From: Acidimicrobiaceae bacterium | GTDB taxonomy: Bacteria > Actinomycetota > Acidimicrobiia > Acidimicrobiales > Palsa-688 | DNA: 6,835 nt | Assembly (NCBI GenBank): GCA_009785715.1 | Contig: WQVT01000126.1 | Coordinates: forward strand, 1 to 6,835 | Direction of reading: 5' to 3' | Shown: positions 1 through 5,579 of the stretch, piece by piece | How the letters are laid out: each line of letters starts with the position of its first letter | How positions within the stretch are numbered: position 1 is the stretch's first letter | Notes under the pieces: model-generated | What the model saw: the letters and a program-made list of their open reading frames with translations, nothing else | The model's database searches: none | Told to the model about the DNA's origin: nothing | Program-made: the position numbers and the translations under genes

Positions 1-720
1 GCCGAATGAGAAGATGCCGCCATCGGCCGCCACCAACCAGTACCCCCTCCCATCTTTGGTCGGGGCCATCCCGGTGATCGGCGAGTTCAGCTTGATGTTG
101 CCCGTCGAGCCGTAGAAGCCGGCGTCACCGAAGGCGAAGATCCCCCCGTCGGACGCCACCAGCCAGTACCCCCTCCCATCGGGCGTGGCGGCCATCCCGA
201 CGATCGGCTGATTGAGCCGGATGTTCCCGGTCGAGCCATAGAAGTTGGCGTCGCCGTAGGTGAAGATCCCGCCGTCGAGGGCGACCTGCCAGTAGCCGCC
301 GCCGTCGGGTGAGGCCGTCATGCCCACGACCGGGGCATTCAAGTTGATGTCGCCGGCCGAGCCGTGGAACGCGGCGTCCCCGTAGCTGAAGATCCCGCCA
401 TCGGCTGCGGTGAGCCAGTAGCCGCGGCCGTCTTTGGTCGCGGCCATGCCGACCACGGGGGCGGAGAGCCCCGGCCCGGACGTGGGGGCCCCGTAGTACC
501 TGGCGTCGCCGAAGGTCAGGACCCCCGGGTCGGCGTAGGCCTGGCTGTGCACCGACGTGCCCGGTGCCGGCGCCGACGTGGCCACCTGCCCCGGCGTCAC
601 CCCGGCGTTGCTGGTGTCGAACGAGCCGCGGTGCGGACTGGCGTAGGCCGCGGCCGGGGCTACCAGGCCGACCAGGCTCGCCACGACAGCGGTCAGCGCC
701 AGTTTCCACGGTCTTTGCAC
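1..720 (-). CDS. Secreted tandem-repeat protein (GYWL..DGGIF repeats), C-terminus off window
   Basis: The frame is open from a GTG at 718-720 to the left edge, giving 240 residues with no stop. GTG is the earliest possible start, because an in-frame TGA lies at 748-750 and no other start codon follows it. Residues 1-27 form a classic signal peptide: basic MQRPWK, a hydrophobic core, then an AxA-type cleavage site near AAAYAS, so the product is exported. After a Thr/Ser/Pro-rich spacer (about 30-65) come four complete units of 42-43 residues, starting at G71, G114, G156 and G198, with a fifth starting at G240. The unit pattern is GDAxFYGSTGNIxLNxPIVGM, then xxxxDGRGYWLVAxDGGIFxF. Such repeats are common in secreted Acidimicrobiia proteins. 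I infer a repeated beta-sheet fold, perhaps a beta-propeller, at the cell surface; its ligand is unknown. An enzymatic domain may lie beyond the window. It follows the lytic transglycosylase by 51 bp on the same strand, which fits a cell-envelope role. Confidence 0.85.
   Translation of the reverse strand, partial: MQRPWKLALTAVVASLVGLVAPAAAYASPHRGSFDTSNAGVTPGQVATSAPAPGTSVHSQAYADPGVLTFGDARYYGAPTSGPGLSAPVVGMAATKDGRGYWLTAADGGIFSYGDAAFHGSAGDINLNAPVVGMTASPDGGGYWQVALDGGIFTYGDANFYGSTGNIRLNQPIVGMAATPDGRGYWLVASDGGIFAFGDAGFYGSTGNIKLNSPITGMAPTKDGRGYWLVAADGGIFSFG
4..510 (-). repeat. Four tandem 126-129 bp coding repeats
   Basis: Four in-frame tandem units lie at 382-510 (129 bp), 256-381, 130-255 and 4-129 (126 bp each); a fifth starts at the edge. 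The first unit is the most divergent (GDARYYGAPT) and one residue longer. The last two are most alike: the 17-base string ending in ccctcccat occurs at 37-53 and again at 163-179, exactly one unit apart. This suggests recent duplication or gene conversion of the distal units. Confidence 0.85.
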
Positions 721-728
721 AGCGCAGG

Positions 729-758
729 AAGTTAACCCAGCCCCTGGTCACGGGTCCA
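729..758 (-). promoter_or_regulatory. Candidate leaderless promoter of the repeat protein
   Basis: On the minus strand, TGGACC (753-758, 4 of 6 matches to TTGACA) is followed after 18 bp by TAACTT (729-734, fits TAnnnT). The GTG start follows after 8 nt. No Shine-Dalgarno sequence precedes that GTG. This spacing suits leaderless transcription, which is common in Actinomycetota. The site sits in the 51-bp gap behind the transglycosylase stop. It is pattern-based only. Confidence 0.4.
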
Positions 759-771
759 GGGTCGTTCGCCC

Positions 772-1373
772 TCAGTCTCTGGAAGCCTGGTTCTCGTATG
801 CGGCGGCGTGGGCGAGGACGGCCGCCACATAGCTGGGGTCGTGGTTGTAGGAGAAGATGGCCCCGGCCACGTCTCCCGAAGCCGCGCCGTTGGCTGCGAG
901 GAGGCGGGCGGTCGAGGCGATGGCGTCGGCCGGATCCCACGGGTCGGCGATCCCGTCGCCATCGCCGTCGGTGGCATAGCCCTCGGCGACAGTCGGGGTG
1001 GGCGGCCCGGGGGGAATGAGCTGGTGTGGGGCCAGCCCCCGGCGCCAGGTGGTCGGCAGGAACTGTCCCGGTCCCTGAGCGCCGGCGGGGTTCTCCGTCC
1101 CGGGCGGGTTGCACCCTGCGAGGCGGCTCCGGCCGAAGTCACACTCCTCGGCGTAGATCCCGGCGATGACCGCCCACGAGACGCCGAAGCGCGCCCCGGA
1201 CCGCTCGAAGTCGCCAGATAGCTGCCGGGGATGCCGGCGAGCGTGTCCGGCGCCGTCTCCGTCCCGGCCGGCGCCGGGCCCGCCAGTGCGCCCATGGTGA
1301 GGACGGTGCCCGCGAGGGGGACGAGCGCGACGCCGAGTGTGGCGAGCATCGAGCAGGCAAACATCCGCCTCAA
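772..1373 (-). CDS. Secreted lytic transglycosylase (GH23/SLT-like), split by an apparent one-base frameshift
   Basis: This murein-cleaving lytic transglycosylase acts outside the membrane on peptidoglycan. The catalytic part (about 1212 to the TGA at 772-774) reads DFERSGARFGVSWAVIAGIY, then AEECDFGRSR with the likely catalytic Glu, GAQGPGQFLPTTW (the family's GxxGxMQFxPxTW motif, with G for M), DGDGIADPWDPADAIAS, and AIFSYNH (AxxYN motif). The signal/anchor region RRMFACSMLATLGVALVPLA and the spacer ending IPGSYLA lie in another frame (1214 up to 1373). Restoring one base near 1213 joins them as GSYLADFERSGARFG, as in homologues, giving about 200 residues. The unshifted reading starting at 1395 gives an Arg/His-rich N-terminus unlike any signal peptide. 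Start: TTG at 1371-1373 (MRRMF) or ATG at 1362-1364; neither has a good ribosome binding site. The cause may be an assembly error or a true pseudogene; I see no slippery heptamer. Confidence 0.82.
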
Positions 1374-1403
1374 CTCGACGTCCGTATCCCGGCATGCAGC
1401 CGA

Positions 1404-1420
1404 CTCGACCACAGGTCGAG
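1404..1420. promoter_or_regulatory. Candidate operator: 17-bp palindrome
   Basis: CTCGACC-ACA-GGTCGAG is a perfect 7-bp inverted repeat with a 3-bp centre. It ends 6 bp before the candidate plus-strand -35 box and adjoins the AT-rich core, in the middle of a divergent intergenic region. That is a typical position for a dimeric repressor or activator site. A transcript hairpin is less likely, because no gene ends here. The binding protein is unknown. Confidence 0.4.
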
Positions 1421-1426
1421 GATATA

Positions 1427-1456
1427 TTGGTGTATAAAAGGATGTTTCATTATTTT
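1427..1456 (+). promoter_or_regulatory. Candidate promoter of the pseudokinase/FHA operon
   Basis: TTGGTG (1427-1432) and TATTTT (1451-1456, fits TAnnnT) are separated by 18 bp. The start codon lies about 100 nt downstream, giving a long 5' leader. The match is partial (3/6 and 4/6), and the AT-rich setting gives other possible -10 boxes. Confidence 0.35.
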
Positions 1457-1556
1457 TCATCGTAGCCCGATGAAGCCATGGACGTCGAGGGTCGATCCGG
1501 TACGCTCTGCCACCCGTGGCCGTTCCCGGGCTGCCGAGCCCAGGGCAGGAGGTGCG

Positions 1557-2399
1557 ATGAGGACCCGGATCGCCGACTATCAGCTCATCCGACCCCTCGA
1601 GGATGACCTGAGCGACGGCCAGACCTCCGTGGACCCGGCCGCGACGCCGGCCGAGGCGACCGGGACGTACCTTGCCCAGCCGCCGACCCGCCTCGATCTC
1701 GGCAACACGCAGGTGGTGGTCCACCTCGACCCGGCCTCCGACCCCGTGGTGCGCTGGGTCCAGCACCTGGCGGGGGCCCACTCTCCACATCTGCCGACGC
1801 TGATCGAGCTCGGCGGGGATTCCGAGAGTGTGCCGAGGTCCCTCTACTGGGTGCACACTTGGACCGGAGACGCGACCATGGCCCGACCACCGTTCACCCT
1901 GTCGCTCGCCTTCGTCCTGTGGTTGGTTGCCGGCGCCGCCCGCGGTGCGCACGCCCTGCACGAGGTGGGACTCGTCCACGGAGACATCAACCCGCGCCTG
2001 ATCCGTTTCAACGACCGGGCCGTCACGCTCGACCCGCCGGTGAGGGTTCCCGATGTGCCCCTCGGGCTGGCCCGGCGCCTCGACCGGACTACCGAGCTCG
2101 ACCTCATCGAGCCGGGGGTGGCCCGGGGCGAGCTTCCGTCGCGGGCGAGCGAGATCTGGACGCTCGGCGCCGTGCTCCACCTGGGGCTCTCCGGCCAGCT
2201 CCTTCATCCCGGGCTCGCCGATGATCCGCCGGTGACCGCGGTGCAACGGATCATGTTCGAACCACCTCGGATCGCCCCCGGCCTCGATCCGGAGGCGGCC
2301 CAGATCATCTCGTCCTGCCTGGCACCGGATCCCGCGCGCCGGCCGCAGTCGGCCGGCGCCCTCGCGGATCAGCTCGAGATCCTCGGGAGGCAGCGATGA
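1557..2399 (+). CDS. Serine/threonine kinase-like protein, predicted pseudokinase
   Basis: The product has 280 residues. The start is the ATG at 1557, behind AGGAGG (1547-1552); an in-frame ATG at 1470 would add 29 residues with no ribosome site. The fold is a soluble Ser/Thr kinase: LVHGDINPRLI (139-149) matches the catalytic loop and ASEIWTLGAVLHLGLSG (197-213) the alpha-F helix, followed by a C-lobe with CLAPDPARRP (254-263). Key residues are missing: no glycine-rich loop; beta-3 reads VVVH (53-56), so the ATP lysine is His; HRD is HGD (141-143) with catalytic-loop Lys to Asn145 and Asn to Leu148; DFG is at best DPP (159-161). No transmembrane or extracellular sensor follows. I infer a scaffold or phospho-independent adaptor rather than an active kinase. 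It overlaps the FHA gene by ATGA (2396-2399), implying translational coupling. Mycobacterial MviN/FhaA is a known case of pseudokinase-FHA partnership, though a different architecture. Confidence 0.85.
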   Translation: MRTRIADYQLIRPLEDDLSDGQTSVDPAATPAEATGTYLAQPPTRLDLGNTQVVVHLDPASDPVVRWVQHLAGAHSPHLPTLIELGGDSESVPRSLYWVHTWTGDATMARPPFTLSLAFVLWLVAGAARGAHALHEVGLVHGDINPRLIRFNDRAVTLDPPVRVPDVPLGLARRLDRTTELDLIEPGVARGELPSRASEIWTLGAVLHLGLSGQLLHPGLADDPPVTAVQRIMFEPPRIAPGLDPEAAQIISSCLAPDPARRPQSAGALADQLEILGRQR

Positions 2400-3757
2400 T
2401 CGCCCGCCTCGAGGTCCTCCCCGGGCCGGGAACCGCCGCCCGCTTCGGCGAAGTCACCGTGTGGGCGGGCGCCGGCGCCTCCCCCGACCTCCTCTCGTTC
2501 CTCATCCAGTCCGCCCGCAACCTGGCTTCGCTCCCCGACGGTGGGAAGCGGATCGCCGACCACCTCTCCGGCGTCCTCCGCCAGCGCGACCCCGAGCCCA
2601 CCGTCCCGTTCGTCACGGTGGGCCCGGGTGAGTTCACCCCGGTCACCCTGTTGCACGGCCCAGTGCAGATGTGGGACGGCGCCCATTGGGTTCGCCCAGA
2701 TCCCGCGACCGGCTGGCTCGTGACCGACGTGGCGAACCTCACGACCGTGCTCGTGACGCCCAACGACACGCCGGCACCCCCGTCGGCCAATCCGATCCTC
2801 GACCTGCGCGTGGGAGTCGTGCCGGGCGGCGGTCTCGCCGTCGTCCTCACGCCCGCCTCGATGGTGCCGGCGGACGACCCGGCCGACCACGGACCGGCGA
2901 CCCCCGAGGTCACGCCCGCCGACGAAGACCCCACCTCGGCCGATGCGTTGACGTCGGAGCCGGGGGCACCCGAAGCGGGGGCGAACGGCGGGCGGGCCGC
3001 CGAGGCAGCCGGACTGGGAGCCGCCGGCCTGGGAGCCGCCGGTCTCGCAGGTGCCGCGGTGGCCGCCCACGAGGCCGAAGCGCACCGGGCCGCGCCCGCC
3101 GGCACAGAGGCGGAGGGCCACGAGCCGGAGGCTCCGGACTCGCCGGCCGACGCCGGCAACCAAGACGCCCCCGCGCTCCGGCCGGAGCCTCCGGGGGAGC
3201 CGATCGGGCTCGTGAACCTGCGTGACGCCCCGACCGACTCCTGGGCGCCCCTGCCTCCCGTCGAGGCGGGAGCGCCGAGCCCGCCGGGGAGCCCGACCGT
3301 GCGCGGGTTGCGTTGCCCGAGGGGTCACTTCAACCATGGCGGCTCCGTCACCTGCGTGAACTGCGCCCTGCCCCTCGACCCCGTCCGGGGCCAGAGTGAC
3401 GGCCCCCGCCCCGTCCTCGGGGTTCTGGTGGGGACCGATCGCTCGCTCTGGCGGGTCGACGCCAGCTACCTGGCCGGCACCGACCCCGGCAGCGACCCGG
3501 CGGTGAAGAGCGGCGCGGCCCGAGCCCTCGTGGTGGCCGACGACGGGCAGGCGCAACCGGTGCATGCCGAGCTGCGGGCCACCGACTGGACGCTCAGCGT
3601 CGTCGACCGCAGCAGCCGGAGCGGGACCTTCGTCCTGCCACCCGGACACTCCGAATGGCAGAAGGTTCCCCCCGAGCAGCCGGTGACGGTCAAGCCCGGT
3701 ACCCACGTCGCCATCGGTTCGACGGTGTACACCTTCACCTCGCCCTGGCCGCTGTAA
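2396..3757 (+). CDS. Zinc-ribbon and degenerate FHA-domain protein
   Basis: The product has 453 residues in three parts. Residues 1-155 form an N-terminal domain (MIARLEVLPGPG, then VTLLHGPVQM and WLVTDVANLTTVLV) that I associate with actinobacterial FHA proteins; its function is not known to me. Residues 156-300 are a low-complexity Ala/Gly/Pro/Glu linker with GLGAAGLGAAGLAGAAVAA at 206-224. A zinc ribbon follows: C307, H311, C320, C323 (CPRGHxN...CVNC). The FHA domain spans about 338-450: LGVLVGTDRS, DPAVKSGAARAL, VHAEL, SVVDRSSRSGTFV. FHA domains normally bind phosphothreonine, but here the conserved Arg (GR) is Thr362, the Ser of SxxH is Gln387, and the Asn of NG is Ser409; H390, G410 and T411 remain. 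Canonical pThr recognition is therefore doubtful. The start overlaps the pseudokinase stop by ATGA, so the two are made together and probably interact. No signal peptide or clear membrane segment is seen. Confidence 0.88.
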   Translation: MIARLEVLPGPGTAARFGEVTVWAGAGASPDLLSFLIQSARNLASLPDGGKRIADHLSGVLRQRDPEPTVPFVTVGPGEFTPVTLLHGPVQMWDGAHWVRPDPATGWLVTDVANLTTVLVTPNDTPAPPSANPILDLRVGVVPGGGLAVVLTPASMVPADDPADHGPATPEVTPADEDPTSADALTSEPGAPEAGANGGRAAEAAGLGAAGLGAAGLAGAAVAAHEAEAHRAAPAGTEAEGHEPEAPDSPADAGNQDAPALRPEPPGEPIGLVNLRDAPTDSWAPLPPVEAGAPSPPGSPTVRGLRCPRGHFNHGGSVTCVNCALPLDPVRGQSDGPRPVLGVLVGTDRSLWRVDASYLAGTDPGSDPAVKSGAARALVVADDGQAQPVHAELRATDWTLSVVDRSSRSGTFVLPPGHSEWQKVPPEQPVTVKPGTHVAIGSTVYTFTSPWPL

Positions 3758-3777
3758 CACCTCCCTGCATCAGACGA

Positions 3778-3820
3778 CCTTTGCCCAAAGGAGAGCGCCG
3801 GAACGGTGAACTATTTCACC
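3778..3820. terminator. Possible weak bidirectional terminator between convergent genes
   Basis: The 53-bp gap between the convergent FHA and lipoprotein genes holds two small inverted repeats: CCTTT-GCCC-AAAGG (3778-3791) and GGTGAA-CTAT-TTCACC (3805-3820). The second overlaps the TAG stop (3811-3813) of the minus-strand gene. Both stems are short and neither is followed by a clear T-run, so this is a weak call. Confidence 0.25.
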
Positions 3821-4155
3821 CGGCCGTCATATTTCGGGCAGTAGGTATTGACCGCTGAGCTGATGACCGCGCCGAGATCTTCGCTCGGCAGCGGGTTCGA
3901 GCCCTCGGAGAGGATGAGCCGGTCTGCGAGCTGTTGATAGCTGACTCCCGTCGCGAAACCGGTGCAGACCGCCTTGCCCAGCCGGATCAGCTGGGTGTCG
4001 TTGCGGTAGTGGCCGACATCGGGAGCGGCCGACTCGACGCTCTGCACGAACTGCTGGTCCCTCTGCTTGGCCGCCTCGGACTGGCCGGCGCCGCAGCCGA
4101 CGAGGAAAAGTCCCAGCAAGGCGGTCGCGGCCAGACGGACCACATTCCGTCTCAC
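3811..4155 (-). CDS. Small DUF732-like lipoprotein
   Basis: I choose the GTG at 4153-4155, which gives 114 residues beginning MRRNVVRLAATALLGLFLVG and then Cys21: a basic n-region, a hydrophobic core and a lipobox LVGC. The protein is therefore probably lipidated at Cys21 and anchored to the outer face of the membrane. The mature part has a helical pattern, with VQSVESAAPDVGHYRNDTQL, GKAVCTGFATGVSYQQLADR and AVISSAVNTYCPKYDGR. The two remaining Cys (AVC and TYC) fit the conserved disulphide of the DUF732 family (mostly mycobacterial secreted or lipoproteins of unknown function). The longer reading to 4335 would bury the lipobox and overlap nudC. It lies 31 bp after nudC on the same strand, so co-transcription is likely; no good Shine-Dalgarno sequence precedes the GTG. 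The family assignment is from pattern memory. Confidence 0.78.
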   Translation of the reverse strand: MRRNVVRLAATALLGLFLVGCGAGQSEAAKQRDQQFVQSVESAAPDVGHYRNDTQLIRLGKAVCTGFATGVSYQQLADRLILSEGSNPLPSEDLGAVISSAVNTYCPKYDGRVK

Positions 4156-4186
4156 CTCAGGACCGGACCGCACCACCGGGGAGAGC

Positions 4187-5035
4187 CTACGCCGGGGCGT
4201 CTCCCCGGACTTCGCGGGCCCACTCGTTGAGCAGCCGGCCGGCGATGCTGAGTGGAGGCGGAATCGGCGGAAGGTCATCGACGGAATACCACCCGGCGTC
4301 GATGATCTCGTCACCGTCAGGGCGGATCTCCCCACTCGCCCAATCCGCGGTGTACCCGATCATCAACGAGTGCGGAAACGGCCACGGCTGACTCGCCACA
4401 TAGCGGAGATTCTTGACCTCGATGCCGACCTCTTCGAAGACCTCGCGGTGCACCGTCTCTTCCATGTTCTCGCCGGGCTCGACGAAGCCGGCGAGGATCG
4501 AATACATCCCTCCCCGGAAGCTTCGGTTCGCCGCCAGCAGCACCTGGTCGTCTTTGCGGATCAGCACGATGACCGCCGGCGACAGCCTCGGGAAGGCCAG
4601 CAGGCCGCAGCTCGGGCACCGCATGGCCCGCTCGCCCGGCGAGGGCTCGGTCAGCGCTCCGCAGCGGCCGCAGTAGCGGTGGGTGCGCCGCCACTCGACG
4701 AGCTGTACGGCCCGGCCGGCGAGCGCCCACTCATCGGTCGGCCAAGCGCCGCCGAGCTCGCGCAGTGCTGCCCAGCGGTAGCCGGCGGGGGCGGCGAGGG
4801 AGTGGTCGATGCCGACGGCCCAGCACAGCTCCTCGTCCATCCAACCGAGCACCACCGGCTCCTCGGTGCCCGAGAGGTCGAGCGACTCGGGCCCCTTGAT
4901 GGCTGCGGGGACGGACGTGTCCTCGGCCACCAGGATCTCGTCGCGGCGGACGAGGTACCAGCGCCCCGTCGGCGGGGCGTCGTCTGGGACGGAATAGAGG
5001 TGGGTGAAGGTCGGCACGCCACTTTCGTAGCGCAT
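4187..5035 (-). CDS. nudC: NAD(H) diphosphatase NudC (Nudix, zinc ribbon)
   Basis: The 282-residue product hydrolyses NADH (and NAD+) to NMN(H) plus AMP, and the family also removes NAD caps from RNA 5' ends. Domains: an N-terminal NudC domain (about 1-115); a four-Cys zinc ribbon C122-x2-C125 and C140-x2-C143; then the Nudix fold. The Nudix box is intact at 183-205: G183, E189, R197-E198, E201-E202, G204, I205. The NudC hallmark SQPWPFP stands at 215-221, downstream of the box, and the C-terminal EIIDAGWYSVDDLPPIPPP matches the E. coli enzyme. All metal-binding residues are present, so I expect an active cytoplasmic enzyme. The start is the ATG at 5033-5035 with AGG about 8 nt upstream; the reading frame extends further, but into the divergent globin gene. 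The gene heads a likely two-gene unit with the lipoprotein and is divergent from the globin with only 36 bp between. Confidence 0.96.
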   Translation of the reverse strand: MRYESGVPTFTHLYSVPDDAPPTGRWYLVRRDEILVAEDTSVPAAIKGPESLDLSGTEEPVVLGWMDEELCWAVGIDHSLAAPAGYRWAALRELGGAWPTDEWALAGRAVQLVEWRRTHRYCGRCGALTEPSPGERAMRCPSCGLLAFPRLSPAVIVLIRKDDQVLLAANRSFRGGMYSILAGFVEPGENMEETVHREVFEEVGIEVKNLRYVASQPWPFPHSLMIGYTADWASGEIRPDGDEIIDAGWYSVDDLPPIPPPLSIAGRLLNEWAREVRGDAPA

Positions 5036-5071
5036 TACAGCTACCTGCCGTCGCGCAGGCATGCTGGAGCG

Positions 5072-5455
5072 GTGACATCGACCATGTTCGACCGGGTGGG
5101 CGGGGCGCCGTTCTTCGAGGAGCTCACCCAGCGCTTCTACCGTGGCGTGGCCACCGAGCCGACCCTGCGTCCTCTGTACCCCGCCGACCCCGACGGCTTC
5201 GAGGCCGCTCGCCGCAACCTGCGGGACTTCCTCATCCAGTACTGGGGCGGGCCGACCACCTACAGCGACGAGCGCGGTCATCCCCGTCTGCGCATGCGCC
5301 ACGCCCCGTTCGCGATCGGCCCGGCCGAGCGTGACGCCTGGCTCCGCCTGATGCGGGCCTCGGTGAAGGAGGCCGGACTGTCGGGTCTGGACGAGGCGCA
5401 GATGTTGACCTACTTCGATGCCGCGGCGCACCACATGGTCAACCAGCCTGCCTGA
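5072..5455 (+). CDS. glbO: Group II truncated haemoglobin (trHbO/GlbO type)
   Basis: This small haem protein closely matches Mycobacterium tuberculosis trHbO, implicated in O2/NO and peroxide chemistry. Numbering from the ATG at 5084 (123 residues): FDRVGG (2-7), RFY with B10 Tyr19, LYP with CD1 Tyr32, FLIQYWGGPTTYSDERGHPR (49-68), proximal F8 His73 in RMRHAPF, and G8 Trp86 in RDAWL. These correspond to Mtb Tyr23, Tyr36, His75 and Trp88, so the group II active site is complete. The GTG at 5072 would give 127 residues (MTSTMFDRVGG); GGAG at 5066-5069 is only 2 nt from it but 14 nt from the ATG, so neither start is ideal. The same frame stays open far upstream, but that stretch is antisense to nudC. 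The 36-bp divergent gap suggests shared control with nudC, possibly under oxidative or nitrosative stress (inference). Confidence 0.96.
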   Translation: MTSTMFDRVGGAPFFEELTQRFYRGVATEPTLRPLYPADPDGFEAARRNLRDFLIQYWGGPTTYSDERGHPRLRMRHAPFAIGPAERDAWLRLMRASVKEAGLSGLDEAQMLTYFDAAAHHMVNQPA

Positions 5456-5538
5456 GGTGCGAGCGCAGCGAGCACGTCAGGACGTCCGAGCGAGCGCCAG
5501 CTCGCCGGGCGTCGATGGGCGTGGGGCGCAGCCCCACC
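5456..5538. repeat. REP-like cluster of short GC palindromes
   Basis: Right after the globin stop come three successive perfect hairpins: ACGTC-AG-GACGT (5474-5485), GCGAGC-GCCA-GCTCGC (5490-5505) and GTGGGGC-GCA-GCCCCAC (5521-5537). A GCGAGC motif recurs on the left side (GCGAGC-GCA-GCGAGC). It resembles the dispersed extragenic palindromic repeats of GC-rich actinobacteria. The last stem could also help end globin transcription, but it lacks a T-run. No second copy is visible in this window. Confidence 0.5.
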
Positions 5539-5579
5539 AGGAACTCTGAACCCTCCGGCCCTCTAAGCTCTGGCGCAGG

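Larger units (their letters stand above)
1374..1489. promoter_or_regulatory. AT-rich divergent control region bounded by a 10-bp inverted repeat
   Basis: This is the space between the transglycosylase (minus) and the pseudokinase operon (plus). The core at about 1419-1460 is strikingly AT-rich against the surrounding GC-rich DNA and contains tatata and tataaaa runs. Perfect 10-bp arms, CTCGACGTCC (1374-1383) and GGACGTCGAG (1480-1489), flank it with 96 bp between. On the minus strand TATATC (1421-1426) could serve as a -10 element for the transglycosylase, but no good -35 accompanies it. Paired protein binding sites or promoter overlap are inferences. Confidence 0.5.

Noticed and set aside
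4..510. CRISPR array or mobile repeat
   Set aside because: The 126-bp units are in-frame, lack spacers and encode a regular protein repeat.
125..1114. 329-codon minus-strand frame over the repeat protein and transglycosylase
   Set aside because: Arg-rich shadow of the repeats; the correct frame shows the signal peptide and the GYWL..DGGIF units.
1204..1221. Programmed -1 frameshift in the transglycosylase
   Set aside because: There is no X XXY YYZ slippery heptamer or obvious stimulatory structure at the junction; error or mutation is simpler.
1374..1460. ATG at 1460 (MKNNETSFYTPIYPRP...) as start of the transglycosylase
   Set aside because: It would make the AT-rich divergent promoter island coding, has no ribosome site, and places about 30 polar residues before the signal peptide.
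732..2246. Open frame of 504 codons on the minus strand covering the pseudokinase region
   Set aside because: Antisense to the pseudokinase gene over most of its length and carries no family motif there; only the stretch below about 1373 is real (signal region of the transglycosylase).
2369..3760. 463-codon minus-strand frame opposite the FHA gene
   Set aside because: Gly/Arg-rich shadow frame caused by high GC; the plus frame has the zinc ribbon, the FHA fold and a coupled start.
4067..5455. 462-codon plus-strand frame ending in the globin
   Set aside because: The upstream 330-odd codons are antisense to nudC and the lipoprotein and have no homology; only the C-terminal globin is real. A fusion is not supported.
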